Below are positions 32,163 to 40,331 of a stretch of DNA of 64,000 nt, piece after piece. Where the stretch lies: the NCBI RefSeq assembly GCF_014200455.1, contig NZ_JACHBW010000003.1, positions 434,001 to 498,000 on the forward strand. The letters run 5' to 3'. The notes under the pieces are model-generated. The model was not told the origin of the DNA and searched no databases. It worked only from the letters and a program-made list of their open reading frames with translations. This stretch comes from Paraburkholderia bannensis. GTDB lineage: Bacteria; Pseudomonadota; Gammaproteobacteria; Burkholderiales; Burkholderiaceae. Numbering within the stretch: the first letter of the stretch is position 1; each line of letters begins with the position of its first letter. A program made the position numbers and the translations under genes.

Positions 32163-33802
32163 TGATACACCGGGTCCATCAGGAGTGCCTGGAGATATGA
32201 CTCGGCGCTACTGCCCGCCGCGATCGCATCAACCGGTGCAAGCGGCAATACCGCGTGCTGCATCTGCAATTGCGCCGAGAGATTCGGCACCGAGCCGGCA
32301 GTCAGACCATAGCGGCCAAGCCAGCCGTCCAGATCGAAATGCATACCCGCGGGCAACGGCTTCGCCGGCGTGGTTGCGGCACCGCTTCCCGGCATGCCCG
32401 CAGCGCTCTTCGTCATCGCGCCGCTGCCCGGATGCGCAGGCGCTGACGCGCGCTGCGGCCCGGTCGAGCGAAACAGTTGCTCCACGAACTGCTTACGCGC
32501 GAGGAGTGTCGAGCTATTGATCCATGTCGCGCCGCCGGGCCAGCCCTTCACGTTGGGCGGATAGAACAGATTCTCGCCGAGCGACGCCGAGGTGCGCGCA
32601 AACTGCGCCGTATCCGCATAGGTCACGTCGAAACGCCGCACCGTGCCCGCGATGAACTCGACCGGCGAACTTACCAGCACACCGCGATTGCGTTCGTCCC
32701 AGAACGCGGGCGTGGTAAGCAGCGCGCCTAACGCCGCCTTGATGTCATAGCCGCTCGACCGGAAGCGGTCGGCCACCGTATCGAGCTGCGCCGGATCTGG
32801 CGTATCCGAGACGAACTCGCGCCAGAGTTTGGCCGAAACGAAATGCGCCGTCTGGGGTTCGCCCAGCAGTATGTCGAGCACCGCGTCGCCGTCGAACATG
32901 CCTGTGTGACCCAGCACCGTCTTGAGGCCGTCGTCGTGCTGCTGCGCACGCCAGTCGAACCGCAAGGTATCGGGATCGACGCCCCAGCCCGTGTACGCAC
33001 GCGCCGCCTCGGAGACATCGCGTTGCGTGTATTGCCCTTCCCCCAGCGTAAAAAGCTCCATCACTTCGCGCGCAAAATTCTCGTTCGGCTTGCCTTTGCG
33101 GTTACTCGCACCGTCGAGATACAGCAGCATCGCCGGATCTTTCGCCACATCGTGGAGCATCGCCGCGAAACTTCCGAGCGCGTGACGCCTCAGGAGCGCA
33201 TTTTGCTGGGCCATCAACTGCGGCTCGCCGACCTTGTCCTGGCCTGAGGTGAAGTGGTTGTGCCAGAACAGCGTCATACGCTCGGTGAGCGGCGAAGGTG
33301 TGGTGAGGATTTCACGCATCCACCAGGCGCGCAGATCGTCATAATCCTGACTGCGCTTGCGCTGCTCGTCGCGGCGTTGATCCTGCGTGAGCGCGTTGCG
33401 CTGCGCGCGGGTCAGAAGGGGTTCGCTGGTCCACGCGGGCAGCGGCGTGACGGCGTCGGTGCGCGCCGTCGAGAGCACATGCGCGACGGCGGCGGCGCGC
33501 GTGAGGCCGACGTAAGGCGCGACATCGGCGTTGGCCGGTGCGAAGCCCGTGCGGATCAGCAGATGGGTGGCGTCGTCGGCGTCGAGCAGATCGGCATCGG
33601 CTTGATCCGTGGATACCGGCGCGCTGGCTGCGCGATGATGGTGCGCGTGATGGCCGGGTACTGAAGCAGACACTGCGGCAGGCGCTGCGGATTGCGCGAG
33701 CGCCCGCACCGAAGCCAGCACCGACGTCGAAGCCGCACCGAGCATCGCCAGGCGCTCCGACGGGACAGGCATGAATCGCATCAACCGTTTCATGGCAGAC
33801 AT
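32153..33802 (-). CDS. DUF1800 protein
   Basis: Exported protein of 549 residues, function not established. The start at 33802 (MSAMKRLMRF) precedes a signal-like hydrophobic stretch ending VRALAQSAA; an ATG at 33793 is also possible. DUF1800 hallmarks: ATHLLIRTGF near 84, MREILTTPSPLTERMTLFWHNHFTSG near 165, NENFAREVMELFTLGEGQYTQRDV near 250 and FYPPNVKGWPGG near 425. A His-rich linker (GHHAHHHR) follows the signal. First gene of the DUF1800-ORF-DUF1501 operon. A TACATT -10 is seen at 33852-33847. Confidence 0.92.
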   Translation of the reverse strand: MSAMKRLMRFMPVPSERLAMLGAASTSVLASVRALAQSAAPAAVSASVPGHHAHHHRAASAPVSTDQADADLLDADDATHLLIRTGFAPANADVAPYVGLTRAAAVAHVLSTARTDAVTPLPAWTSEPLLTRAQRNALTQDQRRDEQRKRSQDYDDLRAWWMREILTTPSPLTERMTLFWHNHFTSGQDKVGEPQLMAQQNALLRRHALGSFAAMLHDVAKDPAMLLYLDGASNRKGKPNENFAREVMELFTLGEGQYTQRDVSEAARAYTGWGVDPDTLRFDWRAQQHDDGLKTVLGHTGMFDGDAVLDILLGEPQTAHFVSAKLWREFVSDTPDPAQLDTVADRFRSSGYDIKAALGALLTTPAFWDERNRGVLVSSPVEFIAGTVRRFDVTYADTAQFARTSASLGENLFYPPNVKGWPGGATWINSSTLLARKQFVEQLFRSTGPQRASAPAHPGSGAMTKSAAGMPGSGAATTPAKPLPAGMHFDLDGWLGRYGLTAGSVPNLSAQLQMQHAVLPLAPVDAIAAGSSAESYLQALLMDPVYQLK

Positions 33803-34146
33803 GGGATCGAGGAGCGCATGGGCCGATCGCGCATCCGTTGAGGATGAATGTAGCGGTTTAACGGCCAGATCGGCGCGGTTGTTGACGACGCAATTGCAAC
33901 GGAATTTTTCCGTGCCGCCAGGCGTTATCCGAAGGAATGCTCCGGCAAGGCCCACGTGAAAGAAGCGCGAACCAATCCAGGCAGGAAAGTTAGGGGAAGG
34001 CGGGGGAAATGAAACAAGGGGTGAAGCGTGTAAAGCATGGCTTGAAGCACCGCGCATCGAACGGCACACTCATGCGGCGCCATTGCAGCCGCAACCAACA
34101 GCGCAAGCAATCGGGCAAGCAACTCGGCAAACAAGGGGAGAAGCAA
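33803..34146. other. Intergenic region upstream of the DUF1800 gene
   Basis: 344 bases. It holds the possible -10 (TACATT, minus strand, 33852-33847) and, at 34105-34140, short imperfect direct repeats of CAAGCAA-CGGG type. No gene is supported. Confidence 0.4.
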
Positions 34147-34470
34147 TCAGCGCTTGTAGAGTTCGCGCACGGCGTCTTCGATGTGCTGGCGCAGCAGACG
34201 CCGCTCTTCGGGCGTCATGTGGCCGTCGCGGCGACGCTCGTCGAGATCGGGGGGAACGGCGGGACGTTGATTGAGGTCAGAAGCAGGACGCGGCGGCTGG
34301 TCGTTGCGAACGCGACGGATGGGCGGCCTGCCCGCGTAGCGGCTGCCCGCATGAGGGCCGTCGGCGAAGGTCTGCGCATGGGCGGGCGCCGTCTCCAATG
34401 CCGCCACGACGCCGCTGGCCAACGCCAGCGCGATCACGGTGTGGCGCATTGTCGGGCCGACCCCTCCCAT
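34147..34470 (-). CDS. Small secreted basic protein
   Basis: Unknown, 107 residues from the ATG at 34470 (an internal ATG at 34449 is also good, with GGAGGGG upstream). Signal peptide MRHTVIALALASGVVAAL with cleavage after APAHA. The mature part is Pro/Arg-rich and ends with MTPEERRLLRQHIEDAVRELYKR, split here as MTPEERRLLRQ plus HIEDAVRELY, a helix resembling the end of other small beta-proteobacterial periplasmic proteins. It is divergent from ompR and might belong to its regulon. Confidence 0.7.
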   Translation of the reverse strand: MGGVGPTMRHTVIALALASGVVAALETAPAHAQTFADGPHAGSRYAGRPPIRRVRNDQPPRPASDLNQRPAVPPDLDERRRDGHMTPEERRLLRQHIEDAVRELYKR

Positions 34471-34699
34471 CGTTTTGTTCCCTTCTTGACGCGGCAAACG
34501 GCTACCTCGAATACATGTGGACCCGGCTCTGACACGGGCACTGGTTCGAAAATCGAATGAAGTATCCACCGAATGGCCGCTAAACGTAAAGAAGTCTATC
34601 TGTCAGTGCTTGATGCCGTGGCACAGGCCGGGTAAATTTTGTAACTGACTGTAACCTGTTAATCGGTGCAATCTCGCACCGTAACTCAATCGCGCTAAG

Positions 34700-35434
34700 A
34701 TGCCAGGCATGGAAACCAAGAACCCGTCCAAAATTCTCGTTGTCGACGACGATCCGCGACTGCGCGACCTGCTGCGCCGCTACCTCGGCGAGCAGGGCTT
34801 TAACGTCTACGTCGCAGAAAACGCACCCGCCATGAACAAGCTGTGGGTGCGCGAACGCTTCGACCTGCTGGTGCTCGACCTGATGCTGCCGGGCGAAGAC
34901 GGCCTGTCGATCTGCCGTCGCCTGCGCGGCAGCAACGACCGCACGCCGATCATCATGCTCACCGCCAAGGGCGAAGACGTGGATCGCATCGTGGGCCTCG
35001 AAATGGGCGCCGACGACTACCTCCCGAAGCCCTTCAACCCGCGTGAGCTGGTCGCGCGCATTCATGCCGTGCTGCGCCGCCAGGCGCCGTCCGAACTGCC
35101 GGGCGCGCCGTCGGAAACCACCGAAGTGTTCGAGTTCGGCGAATTCGCGCTGAACCTCGCCACCCGCACACTCACCAAGGCCGGTCAGGAAATTCCGCTC
35201 ACCACGGGCGAATTCTCGGTGTTGAAGGTGTTCGCGCGTCATCCGCGTCAACCGCTGTCGCGCGAAAAGCTCATGGAGCTGGCACGCGGCCGTGAGTACG
35301 AAGTGTTCGACCGCAGCCTCGACGTGCAGATCTCGCGTCTGCGCAAGCTGATCGAGCCCGATCCGGGCAGCCCGCGCTTCATCCAGACGGTCTGGGGCCT
35401 CGGCTACGTCTTCATCCCCGACGGCGCCGCCTGA
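34700..35434 (+). CDS. ompR: OmpR-type response regulator
   Basis: Two-component regulator of 244 residues. Receiver domain 12-125 with acidic Asp17/Asp18, phosphoacceptor Asp60 (LLVLDLML), Thr in MLTAK and Lys110 (LPKPF). The C-terminal winged-helix (about 145-240) has LTTGEFSVLKVF and RSLDVQISRLRKLIE ending VWGLGYVFIP. An ATG at 34709 is an alternative start. Followed after 72 bases by its kinase. The match to OmpR of other beta-proteobacteria is close; target genes are not visible. Confidence 0.94.
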   Translation: MPGMETKNPSKILVVDDDPRLRDLLRRYLGEQGFNVYVAENAPAMNKLWVRERFDLLVLDLMLPGEDGLSICRRLRGSNDRTPIIMLTAKGEDVDRIVGLEMGADDYLPKPFNPRELVARIHAVLRRQAPSELPGAPSETTEVFEFGEFALNLATRTLTKAGQEIPLTTGEFSVLKVFARHPRQPLSREKLMELARGREYEVFDRSLDVQISRLRKLIEPDPGSPRFIQTVWGLGYVFIPDGAA

Positions 35435-35506
35435 TCCTGGATGAGTCTGTGATCGTGTCTTCGGGTGTCTGTTTGCCTGCACTGCCTTTGTTGATGGGAA
35501 GGGTCC

Positions 35507-36856
35507 ATGCGCATTGACCGGCGTCTGCTGACGCTCGCGTTCGGCGACCTGTTCTGGCGCACCTTCCTGCTGATTGCGCTGCTCATCGCGGTCAGCCTCG
35601 CGGCATGGTTCCAGAGCTTTCGTGTGATCGAGCGCGAGCCGCGCGCGCAGCGCGTGGCGTTGCAGCTCGTCGCCGTCGTCAAGCTCACGCGCACGGCCCT
35701 GCTCTATTCCGATCCCGACCTGCGCCGCGCGCTGCTGCAGGATCTGGAGAGCAACGAAGGCGTGCGCGTCTATCCGCGCGAAACCACCGACAAATACAAG
35801 CTGCAGCCCGACGAATCGCTCAATCGGCTGATCGAGCATGACATTCGCGGGCGTCTGGGCGACGACACCATCATCGCCCAGTCGGTCAACGACATTCCTG
35901 GCGTGTGGATCAGCTTCAAGATCGACGACGACGATTACTGGGTCGCGCTCGACCGCGACCAGCTCGACAACGTCACCGGACTGCAATGGGTCGGCTGGGG
36001 CGTGTCCGCGCTCGCGCTGTCGTTGTTCGGCGCGGCCTTCATCACGAGTCTGGTGAACCGGCCGTTCGCGCGGCTGGCGATGTCGGCGCGCATGGTCGGC
36101 TCCGGCCAGTCGCCCGCGCCACTGCCTGAAAGCGGCATGGGCGTGGCCGCCGAAACCAATCGCTCGTTCAACCAGATGGTGCGCGACCTCGAACAGCTGG
36201 AGGCCGACCGCGCGCTGATGCTCGCGGGCATCTCCCACGACCTGCGCACGCCGCTCGCGCGGCTGCGGCTGGAAACGGAGATGAGTCCGTCCGACCAGGC
36301 GACCAAGGACGCGATGGTCGACGACATCGAGCAGATGGACATGATCATCGGGCGCTTCCTGGACTATGCGCGGCCCGTGCAGCGCATGCCGGAGCGCGTC
36401 GATCTTTCCGTGATCGCCAGCGAAATGGCCGCGCGCCTGGCGGGCGAAGACGGCGTGCGTCTGATCACGCGCCTCGCGCCCACGGCCGTGATCGAAGCAG
36501 ACGACACCGACGTGCGCCGCATCGTCGGCAACCTGATCGAGAACGCGCGCAAGTACGGCGCAAGCGAATCGGACGGCATTCCTCACATCATGCTGGAAAC
36601 GCGCGTCTCGCATTCGCGCGTGGAACTGTCCGTGGTCGACGAAGGCCCCGGCATTCCCGAAGACCAGCTCTCGCTCGTCACGCGGCCTTTCTATCGTGTC
36701 GACAGCGCCCGCACCCAGGCGAATGGCACGGGCCTTGGCATGGCCATCGTGCAGCGTCTGGTGGGCCGCTATCGCGGCGCGCTGCGCCTGCGCAACCGCG
36801 CGCCCGGCCCCGGCCTCGAAGTGACCATCGAGTTTCCGCTCGCCAAGGGCGCCTGA
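35507..36856 (+). CDS. envZ: EnvZ-type sensor histidine kinase
   Basis: Inner-membrane kinase of 449 residues that should phosphorylate the adjacent OmpR. Two transmembrane helices (about 18-38 and 160-185) flank a periplasmic sensor of roughly 120 residues; HAMP follows; the H-box GISHDLRTPLARL carries His244; N-box NLIENARKYG, G1 DEGPGIP and G2 GTGLGMAIV complete the ATPase. SD GGGAAGG before the ATG. Confidence 0.95.
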   Translation: MRIDRRLLTLAFGDLFWRTFLLIALLIAVSLAAWFQSFRVIEREPRAQRVALQLVAVVKLTRTALLYSDPDLRRALLQDLESNEGVRVYPRETTDKYKLQPDESLNRLIEHDIRGRLGDDTIIAQSVNDIPGVWISFKIDDDDYWVALDRDQLDNVTGLQWVGWGVSALALSLFGAAFITSLVNRPFARLAMSARMVGSGQSPAPLPESGMGVAAETNRSFNQMVRDLEQLEADRALMLAGISHDLRTPLARLRLETEMSPSDQATKDAMVDDIEQMDMIIGRFLDYARPVQRMPERVDLSVIASEMAARLAGEDGVRLITRLAPTAVIEADDTDVRRIVGNLIENARKYGASESDGIPHIMLETRVSHSRVELSVVDEGPGIPEDQLSLVTRPFYRVDSARTQANGTGLGMAIVQRLVGRYRGALRLRNRAPGPGLEVTIEFPLAKGA

Positions 36857-36994
36857 AGTCCGCCTTCCCTCCTTTGATGCGACCATGCTGCGAGTACAGG
36901 CTCGCGGCGTGCGTCGCCATCCCCTGCCACAATCGCAAGGAAGCAACGCGCGCACGGGGCGTGCTTGCACGTTATGTTTTCAAGGAGCGACGCC

Positions 36995-37543
36995 ATGAAA
37001 ACCGTCGGCGACAAACTGGCCGCCTTCACCGTCACGGCTGCGAAACCCGGCTTCAATCATCCTGAAGAAAACGGCGAATCGGCCTTCCTCGAAATCACCG
37101 AGCAGACCTTCTCGGACAAGTGGAAAGTGATCTACTTCTATCCGAAGGATTTCACGATCGTCTGCCCAACCGAGATCGTGGGATTCGCGCAATTGCACAA
37201 GGAATTCGAAGACCGCGACACCGTGCTGATGGGCGGCAGTTGCGACAACGAATACGTCAAGCTCGCCTGGCGGCGCGAGAACCCGGACCTCAACCGCCTG
37301 AATCACTATTCGTTCGGCGACGTGAAAGGTGAACTGATCGATCAGCTTGGCATTCGCGACAAGGAAGCCGGCGTGGCGCTGCGGGCGACCTTCATCGTCG
37401 ATCCGGACAACACCATCCAGCACGTATCCGTGAACAGCCTCAACGTAGGGCGCAGCGCAAGCGAGGTGCTGCGCGTGCTCGACGGACTGCAGACCGGCGA
37501 ACTCTGCCCGGGCGGGCGCGAAATCGGCGGCGCCACCTTCTGA
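36995..37543 (+). CDS. ahpC: AhpC-type peroxiredoxin
   Basis: Reduces hydrogen peroxide and organic peroxides. 182 residues; start supported by AAGGAG 8 bases upstream. Peroxidatic Cys57 lies in FTIVCPTE; a further Cys83 and the resolving Cys171 (GELCPGG) are present. Relatives that work with AhpD carry a CxC pair at this place (CPCNR type); here the second Cys is Gly173 and no ahpD gene follows. So the reductant may differ from the usual AhpD route. It is 138 bases after envZ and probably separately transcribed. Confidence 0.92.
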   Translation: MKTVGDKLAAFTVTAAKPGFNHPEENGESAFLEITEQTFSDKWKVIYFYPKDFTIVCPTEIVGFAQLHKEFEDRDTVLMGGSCDNEYVKLAWRRENPDLNRLNHYSFGDVKGELIDQLGIRDKEAGVALRATFIVDPDNTIQHVSVNSLNVGRSASEVLRVLDGLQTGELCPGGREIGGATF

Positions 37544-37561
37544 CGCTCACGGCGCGCGCCC

Positions 37562-38701
37562 TCAGATCTGGCCCGCGGCCGAGCGCGCGGGCAGACGGTT
37601 GCGGATCGCCGTGGCCAGCGGCGCCTTCCACTCCAGCACGCGCTTTTCCAGCAGTTGCCACGACAGATGCGCGAGCAACACGGCGAGCGCAAACTGCAGC
37701 GCGAGTGGCAGGCAGTCCTGCGCAAACGACGGCACATGCAGCCGGGCGTAAAACGCCGGCGCATCGCCCAACCGCGACGGCACCAGATTGTGAAACAGAT
37801 AGAAGCCGTAGCTGATGGTGCCGAGATACGCCAGCGGCCGCACTTCCAGCGCCGCAACCAGCGCACTGTCCTGACGACGCACGATCCACAGAAAAACCGC
37901 GCCCATCGATAGCGCGAGGCCGATGTCGAGCAGACCCGGCATCACGGCGCGCTGGGTCGCCTCGCAGCTCACGCAATCGGCGCGCGCTAACGCGAACACG
38001 CCAAGGCACGCAAACGCCAGCGCACACCACAGCGCGGCGGGCAAACGCCCCGCCACCCGCACACGCTCGCCACCGATCGCCAACGCTCCGCCCAAGGCGA
38101 GCAAAGCAAAATTCCATGGCGAGAACGCGTAGACCAGCGGCTCGATCGCACCGCTCGCGTAAAGCCCGAGATGTGCAAGCGCCGCCGCACAGATCATGCC
38201 GATGCAAATCCTCAGATGACGCGCAGCGCGCGCAAACAGCAGCGCGAACGGCGCGATCAGATAAAACTGCTGCTCAACCGCGAGACTCCAGAAATGCGAC
38301 ACCGTCCCCGGCCAGCCATCGTGCACCACGCCGATCCAGAAATTGGACAGGAATGCGAAGTGCCATGCCAGACCCAGATCGACATCGCGCTGATAGAAGA
38401 ACGCGTGCGCAATCGTCAGCGCGATCAGCAGCAGGTAATAGACCGGGAAAATGCGCAGCGCGCGCTTGACGTAGAAAACGTAGAGCACGGCATCGCGCCG
38501 CGCGGTCTGCTGCTCCACCCTCACCCGATTGCGATGCAGTTCGCCGATGATCAGATAGCCGCTGATCAGGAAGAATAGCCATACGCCGATCTTGCCGGCG
38601 TCGATGGCCTCGACATGGGCCTTGTGCGAGAGGAACACCAGCATCACGGCCAGTGCCCGGAGACCGTCGAGGCCTTTTACGCGTCTTTCGAGTGCCGTCA
38701 T
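37562..38701 (-). CDS. Membrane acyltransferase (family 3, OafA/YrhL-like)
   Basis: Integral membrane O-acyltransferase, 379 residues with about ten hydrophobic helices. Starts VKGLDGLRALAVMLVFLSHK, the AT-3 signature with the conserved Arg and His, followed by GVWLFFLISGYLI and FWSLAVEQQFYLIAPF. Such enzymes acetylate cell-surface polysaccharide or other carbohydrates; the acceptor is unknown. The ATG at 38701 has GGAAAGGG upstream and is preferred over the GTG at 38713. Stands alone and converges on ahpC. Confidence 0.9.
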   Translation of the reverse strand: MTALERRVKGLDGLRALAVMLVFLSHKAHVEAIDAGKIGVWLFFLISGYLIIGELHRNRVRVEQQTARRDAVLYVFYVKRALRIFPVYYLLLIALTIAHAFFYQRDVDLGLAWHFAFLSNFWIGVVHDGWPGTVSHFWSLAVEQQFYLIAPFALLFARAARHLRICIGMICAAALAHLGLYASGAIEPLVYAFSPWNFALLALGGALAIGGERVRVAGRLPAALWCALAFACLGVFALARADCVSCEATQRAVMPGLLDIGLALSMGAVFLWIVRRQDSALVAALEVRPLAYLGTISYGFYLFHNLVPSRLGDAPAFYARLHVPSFAQDCLPLALQFALAVLLAHLSWQLLEKRVLEWKAPLATAIRNRLPARSAAGQI

Positions 38702-38932
38702 TGCCCTTTCCACTTCCGGTTACGTCTTCAGCATAAGACGAAAAAAACGGAAATAAAAAGGCAAGAAATGAGCAAGAAAAGCAAAGGCGATGATTGCAGA
38801 TGCAACCACCGCCTTTGACAGGAGAGCAGGCATGCGACCTGCTCACTATATTCGATACGCTAGAGGCACGCCGTTTGCGCGCGGCTTGCAGCGATTCATA
38901 AAAGCCCTTGTTTCAAGGCTTAAAAATGAATC

Positions 38933-39412
38933 TCAAGCGCGCGAGAGCAACACCGCCGCCTGCGCTTCGATACCTTCGCTACGACCCAGATAGCCGAGCT
39001 TTTCGTTGGTCTTCGCCTTCACGTTCACGCGATCGAGCGACAGCTTGAGATCTTCGGCGATGCACGCACGCATCGCGTCGATATGCGGTGAAAGCTTGGG
39101 CGCCTGGGCGATCACGGTGCTATCGACATTGATCAGCGTGAAGCCCGCTTCTTCCACGCGGCGCAGACATTCACGCAGCAGCACGCGGCTGTTTGCGCCG
39201 TAGAACTGCTTGTCGGTATCCGGAAAGTGGCGGCCGATGTCGCCGAGCGCGGCCGCGCCGAACAGTGCGTCGGTGATGGCATGCAGCAGCACGTCCGCGT
39301 CCGAGTGACCGAGCAGGCCGCGGTCGTAGGGCACCGTCACGCCGCCGATGACGAGCGGGCGTCCCGGCACGAGCTGGTGCACGTCATAGCCTTGTCCGAT
39401 TCTGATGTCCAT
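38933..39412 (-). CDS. ispF: 2-C-methyl-D-erythritol 2,4-cyclodiphosphate synthase
   Basis: MEP-pathway enzyme converting CDP-ME-2-phosphate to the cyclodiphosphate. 159 residues; metal ligands Asp10 and His12 (GYDVHQL) and His44 (HSDADVLLH) and the substrate loop [13 protein letters not shown] are intact. It lies 36 bases after ispD in one operon, so two consecutive MEP-branch genes are co-transcribed. Confidence 0.97.
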   Translation of the reverse strand: MDIRIGQGYDVHQLVPGRPLVIGGVTVPYDRGLLGHSDADVLLHAITDALFGAAALGDIGRHFPDTDKQFYGANSRVLLRECLRRVEEAGFTLINVDSTVIAQAPKLSPHIDAMRACIAEDLKLSLDRVNVKAKTNEKLGYLGRSEGIEAQAAVLLSRA

Positions 39413-39448
39413 GTGTGGTGTTTCCGTGTGGGTTATGCGGTGACGCGA

Positions 39449-40162
39449 TTAATTTGAGGCGCCGAGAATCGCTTCGGCGAGCGCGAAATCTTCGGGGTAC
39501 GTCACCTTGAAGTTGCGCAGGCTGCCCTGCACCAGCCGCGGAGAATGGCCGAGCCATTCGATGGCGCTCGCTTCGTCGGTGAGATCGTGGCCTTCCTGCT
39601 GGGCGCGCTCGATCGCGCCGCGCAGCATGCCGATGCGGAACATCTGCGGCGTTTGCGCCTGCCAGAGACCGTCGCGCGATTCGGTGCGTTCGATGCGCGG
39701 GCCGCCCGGCACGTTGTGGGGCGCGACGCGCTTGAGCGTATCGGCCACCGGCAGCGCCATGATGCCGCCGACCGGATCGTCCTTGAGCGCGTCGACCAGC
39801 GAGCGGATCAACGCGGGCGTGATGCCGGGGCGCGCGGCGTCGTGCACGAGCACCCAGTCGTCGTCGCTGGCGCCGAATTCGGCCAGCGCCACCAGCCCGT
39901 TGTACACCGACGCCTGCCGCGAGGCCCCGCCGGTGCGGCGCACCGCGAAGCGCAGACCGCTGAAGCGGCGCGCGTCGAAGTGGCTATCGTCGGGAGAAAT
40001 GACGACGAGGGTCTGGGTGAATTCGCTGCAGGCGTCGAACGCCGCGAGCGTATAGTGCAGGAGATCGCGCCCCGCAACCGTGCGGTATTGCTTGGGCAGG
40101 GACGATCCCGAACGGCTGCCGGTGCCGGCGCAGGGAATCAGGGCAAATAGGCGTGAGGTCAC
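39449..40162 (-). CDS. ispD: 2-C-methyl-D-erythritol 4-phosphate cytidylyltransferase
   Basis: Forms CDP-ME from MEP and CTP. 237 residues from a GTG at 40162, which puts the CTP-binding [19 protein letters not shown] right at the N-terminus as in the family; the open frame further upstream has no similarity. HDAARPG near 110, AQTPQ near 168 and the DEASAIE and FKVTYPED segments are present. Divergent from mfd; the GTG has only a weak Shine-Dalgarno. Confidence 0.95.
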   Translation of the reverse strand: MTSRLFALIPCAGTGSRSGSSLPKQYRTVAGRDLLHYTLAAFDACSEFTQTLVVISPDDSHFDARRFSGLRFAVRRTGGASRQASVYNGLVALAEFGASDDDWVLVHDAARPGITPALIRSLVDALKDDPVGGIMALPVADTLKRVAPHNVPGGPRIERTESRDGLWQAQTPQMFRIGMLRGAIERAQQEGHDLTDEASAIEWLGHSPRLVQGSLRNFKVTYPEDFALAEAILGASN

Positions 40163-40210
40163 GTTGTCGCGAGCCGGATGAGTGCCGGATGAGTCAAAGT
40201 AAAGGACGGA

Positions 40211-40219
40211 TTTTATAAT
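40211..40219 (+). promoter_or_regulatory. -10 region of mfd
   Basis: TTTTATAAT, consensus TATAAT at 40214-40219, about 110 bases before the mfd start; no clear -35. Confidence 0.5.
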
Positions 40220-40331
40220 AGGTCCTTTGCCCGCACGCCCAACGTCCACAAGTCGTACCGGATGGCGCGCGCCACGGGCACTCCGGCGACCTTGCGAAAG
40301 GCCGCCTCGCCCAGGCCAACCTGTTGCCCCT

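Noticed and set aside
38702..38932. Short open frames between the acyltransferase and ispF
   Set aside because: No similarity or ribosome-binding site that convinces; left as intergenic.
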